Shown in pieces: positions 31,116-39,040 of a stretch of 40,086 bases of DNA (positions within the stretch are counted from its first letter, which is position 1; each line of letters starts with the position of its first letter). Origin of the DNA: JBGPYM01 sp041493205 (GTDB taxonomy: Bacteria; Bacteroidota; Ignavibacteria; UBA10030; UBA6906); contig JBGPYM010000002.1 in NCBI GenBank assembly GCA_041493205.1, positions 1 to 40,086 of the forward strand, read 5' to 3'. Position numbers and translations under genes: made by a program. The notes under the pieces were generated by a model. That model did no database searches and had not been told where the DNA came from. It saw only the letters and a program-made list of their open reading frames with translations.

Positions 31116-31811
31116 ATGACAGCCGCCGGACTGGCCGTGCTGGAGCGTGAGGTGATCGCGTGCCGGCGCTGTGTGCGGCTCGTCCGGTGGCGTGAGAAGG
31201 TCGCCCGGGTGAAAGTCCGCCGGTTCTCCGACCAGGAGTACTGGGGAAAGCCGATCCCCGGTTTTGGCGATCCCGCCGCCCGGCTGCTGCTGATCGGTCT
31301 CGCACCCGCGGCCCACGGGGGGAACCGGACCGGGAGGATGTTCACCGGGGATGAAAGCGGCAACTGGCTCTTTCGCGCCCTGCATGCGGCAGGCTTTGCA
31401 AATCAGTCGGCCTCCGTTGACCGCCGCGACGGCCTCGCGCTCACCGATTGCTATATCACGGCAACCTGCCGTTGCGCGCCGCCGGGCAACAAGCTCCTGC
31501 CGCGGGAAGTTCTGACCTGCCGCCCCTTCCTCCTCCGCGAACTCGCACTCCTTACGCACGTGCGCGTCGTCGTCGGCCTCGGCCGCGTGGGGTTTGAAAC
31601 GGCGCTCTCCTCCTATCGCGCCATGGGAAGGATCGCCTGGGCGAAGAAACCGGCGTTCGCACACGGTGCACGCTACGATTTCGGTGACATCACCCTCCTT
31701 GCGTCGTTTCATCCAAGCCAGCAGAATACGTTCACCGGCCGTCTGACGCGCCCGATGCTTCAACGGGTGTTCCGCGAGGCCCGCACGGTCCTCGGAAGCC
31801 GGTCCCGCTGA
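31116..31811 (+). CDS. family 5 uracil-DNA glycosylase (UdgB type)
   Basis: 231 residues from the ATG at 31116; an in-frame start at 31071 would overlap the previous gene. Motif A is GLAPAAHGGNRTGRMFTGD and motif B HPSQQNTFTGRLT, as in family 5 (UDGb) enzymes, whose motif A lacks the polar catalytic residue of other families. The 4Fe-4S cysteines are visible: C16 and C19 (ACRRC), C118 or C120 (TCRC) and C135 (LTCRPF). It removes uracil and other deaminated bases from DNA. It lies five bases after the M16 partner gene, probably by chance of operon packing. Confidence 0.92.
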   Translation: MTAAGLAVLEREVIACRRCVRLVRWREKVARVKVRRFSDQEYWGKPIPGFGDPAARLLLIGLAPAAHGGNRTGRMFTGDESGNWLFRALHAAGFANQSASVDRRDGLALTDCYITATCRCAPPGNKLLPREVLTCRPFLLRELALLTHVRVVVGLGRVGFETALSSYRAMGRIAWAKKPAFAHGARYDFGDITLLASFHPSQQNTFTGRLTRPMLQRVFREARTVLGSRSR

Positions 31812-31827
31812 GCGAACCGGAAGGCCG

Positions 31828-31856
31828 TTGGAAGAGTCCGCGGCCTTTGCTATCTT
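31828..31856 (+). promoter_or_regulatory. possible promoter of the patatin-like gene
   Basis: TTGGAA (31828-31833), a 17-bp spacer and TATCTT (31851-31856). The ATG at 31860 follows after only three bases, too close for a normal leader, so either the mRNA is leaderless or translation starts at the in-frame GTG at 31902. Confidence 0.4.
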
Positions 31857-31859
31857 TCA

Positions 31860-33041
31860 ATGCCAACCATTTCATCCCGTACCATACTCCCGGGCAGTCG
31901 CGTGGGAAAACTTGCACTCGTTCTCTCCGGAGGCGGTGCACGGGGCGCCTTTCAGGCCGGCGCACTCGTGGAGCTTCTGGAGCATTTCAGAAAGACGGGC
32001 AGGCGGATCAACATTCTCTCCGGCACCTCCGTCGGCGCACTCAACGGCATGAGCATTGCACAGGCGCCCGATCTCCGCGCGGCCGGCGAGGAGATCGAGC
32101 GCCAGTGGAAGCAATTGACGAACCGGGATATCTACCAGATCCGCGGCTGGGAAATATTCGGATTGATGCTCAAGTTTGCCACCACCCGGATGGACCGCTG
32201 GCCCGCGGTCAGGGGTGTCGACTCCCTCTTTGACAATGCTCCCCTCTACAGGAAGTATGTCAGGGGGTATTTCCGGCATGATCTGATACGCGAACGGAAA
32301 ACGGTGGACGAGTTTTATGTGAGCCTCAGTTCCCTGAACACCGGAGCGGCGTATATCCGCTCCATCACGGACGAACCGGATTCACACAAAGCGATGGAAT
32401 ACATCATGGCCTCCACGATCACGACCGTCGCGTACCCGCCGGTGCGGACGATCGTGGAAGACCCGGATGTCCCCGCACAGTGCCGCAACGTCCCGCAGCT
32501 CTACGCCGACGGGGGAATTTCCAACAAGACGCCCCTGAAAAGCGTGCTGAAGTTCGGCGGGGTGAGCGACCTCTACGTGGTGAACACCTACCCTTCGTAC
32601 CCGAACATGTCGGAACTGAGCATTCGCGCCACCTTTCCGAACGTGTTTGCGATCCTGATGCGGACGGCGCTGGAGTTGTTGCCCAATCTCTACTTCCTGC
32701 GGGATATGGACACGGTACGGGACGTCAACAACGACCTGGCGTCATGGGAACGGGTCAAGGCGGCGCTCCGGACTGCGGTTGCGGACGACGCGACCCGCGC
32801 CCGCCTTGAAGAAATCCTCCGGAGCGAGGAAGACCGCTTCTCCTTCAAAGAGGGGAACAAACAGATTATCGATCCGGTGATTATCGCGCCGGATGAAGAG
32901 CTGCCGGTGCAGGACACGGAGTTCGTTCAGCCGAAGCTTGGGGAGACATTTGAAATGGGGCGCGAGAAGGCGCGGAAGGTATTGCAAAAAATGTCGTCCC
33001 ATGATAGCGGGACGGGCGTCCCCGCCCGTCGCTCTTCCTGA
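31860..33041 (+). CDS. patatin-like phospholipase with repeat-derived C-terminus
   Basis: 393 residues. The oxyanion loop SGGGARGAFQAG, nucleophile motif GTSVGALNG and catalytic Asp in YADGGISNKTP are intact, so it should be an active serine lipid acyl hydrolase. There is no signal peptide; a cytoplasmic or membrane-peripheral place is likely. The C-terminal region (about 270-380) is helical and charged. The last 11 residues (SGTGVPARRSS) and the stop are encoded by repeat copy B, so the original end was probably replaced. No ribosome site precedes the ATG. It converges on the histidine kinase gene. Confidence 0.9.
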   Translation: MPTISSRTILPGSRVGKLALVLSGGGARGAFQAGALVELLEHFRKTGRRINILSGTSVGALNGMSIAQAPDLRAAGEEIERQWKQLTNRDIYQIRGWEIFGLMLKFATTRMDRWPAVRGVDSLFDNAPLYRKYVRGYFRHDLIRERKTVDEFYVSLSSLNTGAAYIRSITDEPDSHKAMEYIMASTITTVAYPPVRTIVEDPDVPAQCRNVPQLYADGGISNKTPLKSVLKFGGVSDLYVVNTYPSYPNMSELSIRATFPNVFAILMRTALELLPNLYFLRDMDTVRDVNNDLASWERVKAALRTAVADDATRARLEEILRSEEDRFSFKEGNKQIIDPVIIAPDEELPVQDTEFVQPKLGETFEMGREKARKVLQKMSSHDSGTGVPARRSS

Positions 33042-33076
33042 GAAAATATCCACAGGCAGGGACGCCGGTGCCACTG
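33006..33076 (-). repeat. palindromic dispersed repeat, copy B
   Basis: An inverted relative of the element at 10910-11040. Positions 33006-33041 match copy A at 34 of 36 bases and 33059-33076 match at 18 of 18. A hairpin of 8 bp (33011-33018 with 33023-33030, loop TCCC) is shared. It spans the end of the patatin-like gene and most of the gap to the convergent histidine kinase, so it is partly translated. Confidence 0.8.
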
Positions 33077-33082
33077 CAATAG

Positions 33083-34282
33083 TTACCCGAGCCGGATGCG
33101 GAAGGTTGTGCCGACACCGACGGAACTCTGCTTGACGTACAGTTTTCCCGTGTGATACTCTTCGATGATGCGCTTGGAGAGCGTCAGTCCAAGCCCCCAC
33201 CCGCGCTTCTTCGTGCTGTACCCGGGCCGGAAGACGTCCTTGTGGAATTTCGGGTCAATCCCCTTGCCCGTGTCCGTGACGTCGATGGTCGTTTTGCCCG
33301 CCGCCTGCGCGAGACGGAATGAGATAATGCCGGTCGGCCCCTCCATCGCATCCAGCGCATTCTTCATGAGGTTTTCCACCACCCACTCAAACAGCTCCCG
33401 GTTCATTCTGACCGGGAAGCGCCCCGGAGTTTCAATGATGCAATCAACCCTTTTCCCCGAACGGGGGATGCGTTTGGCGATATAGGTGATCACGCCGTTG
33501 ATAACCTCCGTGGCGTCCTCCTCCTTCAGATCGGGCCGGGAACCGATTTTCGAGAATCGCGCCGCAACCTTGTTGAGGCGCTCGATATCGTGCTCCATCT
33601 CCTGAAGGCTTTCCCTGATGACCGGCGCGCCGGCACCTACCGCCTTCGCGCGCTCCAGCCATCCGATCATGCTGGAGAGGGGCGTCCCGAGCTGATGAGC
33701 GGTTTCCTTCGCCATCCCGACCCAGATATTGCTCTGTTCCGTGCGTTTGATGTAACTGAAGCCGACATAGGCGACAAAGATGAACACGGCCGCAAGGATG
33801 ATTTCCAGGATGGGGAGCCACCGGAGCTGACCGATCAGTTCCGACTCTCCGTAATGGACGTAGTTGAGGACGATGGTGTCATTGACCGTGATCCTGATCG
33901 GCTTGTTCTCCTTGTCCATGAGCGCGAGCATCGGCCGGATAATTTCCTTCTGCTGGTCGCGGGTCAGAAGGGAATCGAGGTCAACGTTTTTCCAGTAGAG
34001 GGGTTCGTTTGACGCATCGCTCAGGACGACGGGGAAATCGATCGTGCGGATGACTTCATCGAACAGGAAGCTGAAATCGCCGCTGGCGGCGCGCTCGCTG
34101 CTGATGTACTCGTAGGATTTCGCATACAGGTCGACCACCTGGCGTTCACGGACGAGAAGCTGATTGGTGATCCTTTGCGAATACACGAGCATGGCAAGGA
34201 CGAAGACCGAGGCGAACGCCAGCAGGATGATCTTGAAATTGCCGGCCTGGCCGAGCGGAAGTCCGGCGAATGGGTTTTTCAT
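33083..34282 (-). CDS. membrane sensor histidine kinase (orphan)
   Basis: 399 residues. Two membrane helices (about 14-35 and 156-176) enclose a sensor domain of about 120 residues. The H-box AKETAHQLGTPLSSMIGW has its phospho-acceptor His near residue 195, followed by N-box NLMKNALDAMEG, G1 DVTDTGKGIDP and G2 RGWGLGLTLSKRIIEEYH. No response regulator gene is adjacent. The ATG lies 12 bp after the purA stop with no clear ribosome site, suggesting coupling to purA. The signal is unknown. Confidence 0.93.
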   Translation of the reverse strand: MKNPFAGLPLGQAGNFKIILLAFASVFVLAMLVYSQRITNQLLVRERQVVDLYAKSYEYISSERAASGDFSFLFDEVIRTIDFPVVLSDASNEPLYWKNVDLDSLLTRDQQKEIIRPMLALMDKENKPIRITVNDTIVLNYVHYGESELIGQLRWLPILEIILAAVFIFVAYVGFSYIKRTEQSNIWVGMAKETAHQLGTPLSSMIGWLERAKAVGAGAPVIRESLQEMEHDIERLNKVAARFSKIGSRPDLKEEDATEVINGVITYIAKRIPRSGKRVDCIIETPGRFPVRMNRELFEWVVENLMKNALDAMEGPTGIISFRLAQAAGKTTIDVTDTGKGIDPKFHKDVFRPGYSTKKRGWGLGLTLSKRIIEEYHTGKLYVKQSSVGVGTTFRIRLG

Positions 34283-34294
34283 GGGGAGTATGCG

Positions 34295-35563
34295 CTATCG
34301 GGCTATCGTTTGATCCCTTCTCGGCCCGACGGAGACCAGCCAGACCGCTGTGCCGGTCAGGCGTGCGAGTGCGTCGAGGTATGCACGAGCGGCCGCAGGA
34401 AGATCGCCGTACGTCTTCACCTGCGCCAGGGAGGTACGCCACCCGGGGAATGATTCATAGATCGGCGTCACCTGCTCCAGCGTCGTCAGGTCCGTCGGGA
34501 ACGATTTGAGCCGCCTGCCTTTTACTTCATACGCGACGCACACCCGTATTTCGTCAAAGGTGTCGAGCACGTCCAGTTTTGTGACAGCGATGTGCGTGAT
34601 GCCGTTGATCATGGCGGAGTACTTCAACGCAACGGCGTCAAACCAGCCGCACCGTCGCGGACGGCCGGTCGTGGAACCGAACTCATGTCCGAGCGCACGC
34701 AGCCGCTCCCCGGTCGCGTCGTTCAGTTCCGTGGGAAACGGCCCGTTCCCCACGCGGGTGCAGTAGGCCTTCACGACGCCGGCAATATCGTCGACCGCCG
34801 TGGGGGGGATGCCCAGCCCGGTGCACGCCCCGCCCGAGGTCGGGTTGGACGATGTGACATACGGATAGGTGCCGTGATCGACGTCCAGGAGGGCGCCCTG
34901 GGCCCCCTCCGCAATGATCCGCAGGCCGTCGGCCAGGGCGCGGTTGAGGTAGAGTGCGGTGTCGGTCACGAACGGGTCGATCTGCTTGTCGAACTCCTGG
35001 TACTCGGCGATCATCCGGTCAACGTCGATGGTCGTCCCGCCGTACACCTTCGTCAGGATCTGGTTCTTTTCTTCGAGGTTCGCGGTGATCTTCCGGGCGA
35101 GCACGTCCCGGTCGAGGAGGTCCACGATCCGGATCCCGTTGCGTGTCGCCTTGTCGATGTACGCGGGCCCGATTCCGCGTCCCGTTGTCCCGATCTTGTC
35201 CGCCCCCTTCTCCCTGATCACGTCGAGTTGCTTGTGGTACGGCATGATGAGGTGGGCGTTGTGGCTGATCAGCAGGCGTCCCGTGATATCGATGCCGGCG
35301 TCGCGGAGCTGGCTGATCTCGAGCATCAGCGCGGCGGGATCGATCACGACACCGTTGCCGATGACGCAGGTGATTTTCTCATGAAAGATGCCGGAGGGGA
35401 TCAGGTGCAGGATGTACTGGCGCTCGCCGATGCAGACCGTGTGGCCCGCATTTGCGCCCCCCTGGTACCGGGCGACGATTGCGGCATGTTCGGCAAGGAG
35501 ATCGACTATCTTTCCCTTGCCTTCGTCGCCCCACTGGGCGCCGACGATGATCTGAACGGGCAT
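34295..35563 (-). CDS. purA: adenylosuccinate synthetase
   Basis: 422 residues, the usual length. It joins IMP and aspartate with GTP to make adenylosuccinate, the first step from IMP to AMP. The start MPVQIIVGAQWGDEGKGK carries the GDEGKGK P-loop; an open frame upstream lacks conserved sequence and overlaps a terminator, so the ATG at 35563 is used. Other motifs: GGANAGHT, GTTGRGIGPAYIDKATR, EGAQGALLDVDHGTYPYVTSS and STTGRPRRCGWFD. It follows the secDF-STAS terminator and precedes the histidine kinase gene. Confidence 0.97.
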   Translation of the reverse strand: MPVQIIVGAQWGDEGKGKIVDLLAEHAAIVARYQGGANAGHTVCIGERQYILHLIPSGIFHEKITCVIGNGVVIDPAALMLEISQLRDAGIDITGRLLISHNAHLIMPYHKQLDVIREKGADKIGTTGRGIGPAYIDKATRNGIRIVDLLDRDVLARKITANLEEKNQILTKVYGGTTIDVDRMIAEYQEFDKQIDPFVTDTALYLNRALADGLRIIAEGAQGALLDVDHGTYPYVTSSNPTSGGACTGLGIPPTAVDDIAGVVKAYCTRVGNGPFPTELNDATGERLRALGHEFGSTTGRPRRCGWFDAVALKYSAMINGITHIAVTKLDVLDTFDEIRVCVAYEVKGRRLKSFPTDLTTLEQVTPIYESFPGWRTSLAQVKTYGDLPAAARAYLDALARLTGTAVWLVSVGPRRDQTIAR

Positions 35564-35601
35564 TGCAGACGATCCGGATGATGAATGACAACGCCGGGCA
35601 C

Positions 35602-35642
35602 AAAAAAAAATCCCCGACCTTCCGCTGTCAAAGGTGGGGGAT
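35602..35642 (-). terminator. strong intrinsic terminator after secD-secF-STAS
   Basis: On the minus strand a 12-bp stem with one mismatch (ATCCCCCACCTT with AAGGTCGGGGAT), a 9-base loop and a run of nine T. It lies about 20 bp after the STAS stop and before purA. Confidence 0.92.
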
Positions 35643-35659
35643 TCGACGTTGAGAAGCAA

Positions 35660-36001
35660 TCATTTTTTGAAGCTTGCCACAGCTTCCGCGACGCCCGGAT
35701 ACATTTCGAAGATTGCACCGAGCTTGGTAATGCGGATCAGCGAGAGAATTTTCTCCGATGCGCGGGCAATCTTGAGCGCACCGCCCGCGGTTTTCAGGAG
35801 ACTTGCTCCCCCGATGAGCAGGCCGAGGCCGGAGCTGTTCATGAACTGCACGCCGCCAAGGTCGACCACCACATGCCGCGTTCCGCCGTCGACCAACTCG
35901 TGGAGCGTCGCATTGAGGGCGCTCGCGTCCGGTCCGCCCATGAGGTTGCCGGTGAGCGAAACCACCGCCACATCACCCCGTGTTACCGTGGAAAGTATCA
36001 T
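35660..36001 (-). CDS. STAS-domain protein (anti-anti-sigma type)
   Basis: 113 residues, one STAS domain: VAVVSLTGNLMGGPDASAL, HVVVDLGGVQFMNSSGLGLL and a C-terminal helix AEAVASFKK. The likely phosphorylation site is Ser57 in NSSGLG. No kinase or phosphatase is next to it; the nearest are the partner-switching genes at 19534-21711. AGGAG is eight bases before the ATG. It is 40 bp downstream of secF on the same strand and ends at a strong terminator, so it is probably co-transcribed with secDF, an unusual pairing. Confidence 0.9.
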   Translation of the reverse strand: MILSTVTRGDVAVVSLTGNLMGGPDASALNATLHELVDGGTRHVVVDLGGVQFMNSSGLGLLIGGASLLKTAGGALKIARASEKILSLIRITKLGAIFEMYPGVAEAVASFKK

Positions 36002-36041
36002 GACGTCGTCTCCTGAAGAACGGCTGACCCGCAGCGCCGGG

Positions 36042-36959
36042 TCAGTTGATCAGCTTGCCTTCTACCTTGCGTCGCAGGACCCACTCGAGGGCGACGGCGC
36101 TCGCAACGTAGATGGAGGAATACGTCCCGGTGAGAATGCCGAAGGCGAGCGTAAATGCGAACCCGCGGTTCACTTCGCCGCCTGTAATGAGCAGCACGAT
36201 GAGCACCATGAAGATCGTCCCCGAGGTGATGATCGTGCGGCTCAGGGTTTCGTTCAGGCTCTTGTTCATGAGTTCCTGGAGCGGCATGCTCCGGAAGATC
36301 TTCTGGTTCTCCCGGATGCGGTCAAAGATGACGACCGTATCGTTGACCGAAAGGCCGACGAGCGTCAGAAACGCGGCCACCATCGATTGGTTGATTTCGA
36401 GGTTGAGCACCCCGTCGAAGATTGACACGAGCCCGAATGTTGCCAGAACGTCGTGAAAGAGAGCCACGACTGCACCAACGCCGTAAATGAACTTGAACCT
36501 TACCCAGACGTAGATCCCGATGGCCAGGAGCGACGCAATGACGGCATAGATCGCGTCGCGCCTCAACTCGGCTCCCACCTTCGGACCGATCTTGTCTTCC
36601 TTTCTTACCTCGAAGGAATTTTTCGCGAACTTCTCCTGAAGGCCTGTGCGGATGCGGTCTCCCACAGAACTCCCTTCACCCTGTGCAACGGTGCGGATGA
36701 CGATGTCGCGATCGGTGCCGAACGTCTTGATCTCGGCATCGCCGAGGCCGATCTTGTCCATCGCGGAACGGATGGCCCCGATGTCCACCGGCGTCTGAAA
36801 CTGCACGATGATCTCCGTCCCGCCCAGGAAGTCGATTCCGTAGTGAATGCCCTTGACGAAAAGCGATACCACGCCGATAAGAACCATGATCACGGAGAGA
36901 ACATACCACAGGTTCCGCCGCCCCATGAAATCGATATTTGTTTTTCCAAAGAAACGCAT
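36042..36959 (-). CDS. secF: protein translocase subunit SecF
   Basis: 305 residues with six predicted membrane segments. Family motifs: GIDFLGGTEIIVQF after the first helix and LSVNDTVVIFDRIREN near residue 205. With SecD it uses the proton gradient to help pull exported proteins through SecYEG. An AGGA-type ribosome site precedes the ATG. It is 24 bp downstream of secD. Confidence 0.97.
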   Translation of the reverse strand: MRFFGKTNIDFMGRRNLWYVLSVIMVLIGVVSLFVKGIHYGIDFLGGTEIIVQFQTPVDIGAIRSAMDKIGLGDAEIKTFGTDRDIVIRTVAQGEGSSVGDRIRTGLQEKFAKNSFEVRKEDKIGPKVGAELRRDAIYAVIASLLAIGIYVWVRFKFIYGVGAVVALFHDVLATFGLVSIFDGVLNLEINQSMVAAFLTLVGLSVNDTVVIFDRIRENQKIFRSMPLQELMNKSLNETLSRTIITSGTIFMVLIVLLITGGEVNRGFAFTLAFGILTGTYSSIYVASAVALEWVLRRKVEGKLIN

Positions 36960-36983
36960 GAAGTCCTGCTCCGGGAGAATTCG

Positions 36984-38834
36984 TTATCCGAAATGAATGC
37001 GTGAGCCAAACCTTTCGATCATGACGTTGAAGACCACCCGCGTGATGAAGATGGCGCTGAACATCGAGACCACGATGCCGATCATCAGCGTGAGCGCGAA
37101 CCCCTGCACCGGGCCGGTGCCGAACTGGAAGAGGATCACGCCGGTGATGAACGTCGTCAGGTTGGAATCGAAAATTGCCGAGAATGCCTTTTCGTATCCC
37201 GCGTCCACGGCGGCACGGGGGGTTTTTCCCGTCGCAAGCTCCTCGCGGATGCGCTCGTAGATGAGCACGTTGGCGTCGACGGCCACTGCCAGGGTCAGGA
37301 TGATGCCGGCAATACCCGGGAGCGTCAGCGTTCCCTGGAATGCGGCGAGGACAGCAAGCAAGAACGTCAGGCAGAATATGAGCGCGAGGTCCGCTACCGC
37401 CCCTCCTGTCCGGTAATAGATGACCATGAACAGGACTGTCAGCGCGGTCGCAAGCGCCGACGAAAAAATGCCGCTGTGAATGGAGTCTTCACCCAGGGAA
37501 GGTCCGACGGACCGCTGTTCGACGATATCCACGGGGGCGGGAAGCGCGCCGGCCTTCAGAACGATTTCAAGCAACCGCGCCTCGTCGAGGTTGTCCATTC
37601 CCTCGATTTCCGAGTTGCCGCCCGTAATCTTGTTCCGGACGACAGGGGCGGAGAAGACCGCGTTGTCGAGGACGATAGCAATGCGCTTGTTGATGTTCGC
37701 ACCGGTGATGCGCGCCCATTCGCGCGCGCCCTCGCTATTCATCTGCATGGTGACGATGGGCGCGTTGAAGCTCGGGTCGAGCGTCGCCCGCGCGCCGGTA
37801 ATGACGCCGCCGGTCAGTTCTGCGATGACCTTCACCGGGTACAGCGTAAAAAACCTTTTCCCCTCGCTCACGATCCGGGGCTTGGCGCTCCAGGAAAACT
37901 GCATGTCGTTCGGGATGGCCCGCCGGATGTCATCCCGGTCAAGGATCCGCCGTACTTTCTCCTTGTTTTCCTCGGCGACGATCGCTTCGCCCGGGAACTG
38001 CTTCGGATTGACGATTGCTAATGAGAAAAATGGGTGTTTCCGGGCGAATTCCTCGGGCGAAAGATCCCCTTCGGGCGTGGTGATTTTTGAGGTGTCCCGG
38101 GAAGCTGCCGTGATGCTCGTATCGGTCGAATCAACGGTGCCGGTGGCGATAAGCTGCTTTTCGATCGCCTCCATCACCCGGTAAGTGACCTCGGGCTCCT
38201 TCAGGAGTTTGAATTCCAGGAGGGCAGTACCCTGCAGGAGGGAGCGGACTTCGGATTCGCGCGTGACCCCGGGGAGTTCCACGATGATACGGGTGCCGCC
38301 CAGCTTCTGGATGGAGGGTTCCGAAACGCCGTACTGGTCAACGCGGTTGCGGACGATTTCCATGCCCCGGTCGATCGACTTGGTGGCCTCATCATCCAGG
38401 AACTTATAGATCTCGTCGTTGGTGTCGCGGAGGTTGCGGTAATACCTGCTCATCCGGATCTGGCGGGTCTCGAACTTTTTACGCAGCAGGAGGACCGGAG
38501 ACTCTTCGGAAGTCCGCACTTCGTCGCGGACCTCTTTGATGATCTGGTTGAAGGCATCGTCCTTGTTCTTCGCCAGATCTTCAATGAGCTTCAGGACGTT
38601 GACTTCCAGCACAACGCGCATGCCGCCCTGGAGGTCGAGACCGAGCTTGATCCGCTTGGCGCGGTAGTCGCGGATATCACTTTCATGCTTCTCGACAAAC
38701 TGCAGACTGTCCTCACCGTGAAGTCCGGCGAGCGACTTGTGCAGCTCGTAGTCCTTGTACGTCGGCCAGAGAAAATAAATCGCGAGCAGTACGGTTGCCG
38801 CAATGAACAGTATTTTTCCGGTGTACTTTTTCAC
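36984..38834 (-). CDS. secD: protein translocase subunit SecD
   Basis: 616 residues. One N-terminal membrane helix (about 6-20), a conserved KLGLDLQGGMRVVLEV segment, a large periplasmic P1 domain (about 100-430) and five C-terminal helices with VDANVLIYERIREELA near 515-530. It acts with SecF in the inner membrane. The start is GTG at 38834, supported by GGAGG eight bases upstream. Its promoter is divergent from that of the PpiD-like gene, another export factor. Confidence 0.97.
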   Translation of the reverse strand: MKKYTGKILFIAATVLLAIYFLWPTYKDYELHKSLAGLHGEDSLQFVEKHESDIRDYRAKRIKLGLDLQGGMRVVLEVNVLKLIEDLAKNKDDAFNQIIKEVRDEVRTSEESPVLLLRKKFETRQIRMSRYYRNLRDTNDEIYKFLDDEATKSIDRGMEIVRNRVDQYGVSEPSIQKLGGTRIIVELPGVTRESEVRSLLQGTALLEFKLLKEPEVTYRVMEAIEKQLIATGTVDSTDTSITAASRDTSKITTPEGDLSPEEFARKHPFFSLAIVNPKQFPGEAIVAEENKEKVRRILDRDDIRRAIPNDMQFSWSAKPRIVSEGKRFFTLYPVKVIAELTGGVITGARATLDPSFNAPIVTMQMNSEGAREWARITGANINKRIAIVLDNAVFSAPVVRNKITGGNSEIEGMDNLDEARLLEIVLKAGALPAPVDIVEQRSVGPSLGEDSIHSGIFSSALATALTVLFMVIYYRTGGAVADLALIFCLTFLLAVLAAFQGTLTLPGIAGIILTLAVAVDANVLIYERIREELATGKTPRAAVDAGYEKAFSAIFDSNLTTFITGVILFQFGTGPVQGFALTLMIGIVVSMFSAIFITRVVFNVMIERFGSRIHFG

Positions 38835-38914
38835 TACGAAGCCTCCGAGGTCACGCGTACGGGGAATGTCACGGATACATGGCAGGAGAACAAGTCGTCA
38901 CGTTCAAGCTTATG

Positions 38915-38943
38915 AATATAACCGAACCGCGAGAAAAAGTCAA
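38915..38943 (-). promoter_or_regulatory. secD-secF promoter
   Basis: On the minus strand TTGACT (38943-38938), a 17-bp spacer and TATATT (38920-38915), with TTCGG directly before the TTATATT. Confidence 0.7.
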
Positions 38944-38954
38944 CGAAAAAAGCG

Positions 38955-38983
38955 TTGCTTTTGCTGGCCGTTTCGGTTATATT
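38955..38983 (+). promoter_or_regulatory. promoter of the PpiD/SurA-like gene
   Basis: TTGCTT (38955-38960), a 17-bp spacer and TATATT (38978-38983). The 12 bases TTCGGTTATATT are identical to those in the divergent secD promoter, and the two promoters are symmetric about position 38949. Confidence 0.65.
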
Positions 38984-39040
38984 TTCATTCACATCATTTC
39001 GTAGATTCATCCCCCCTGAAGGAGGAGGTTCGTTTCTCGT

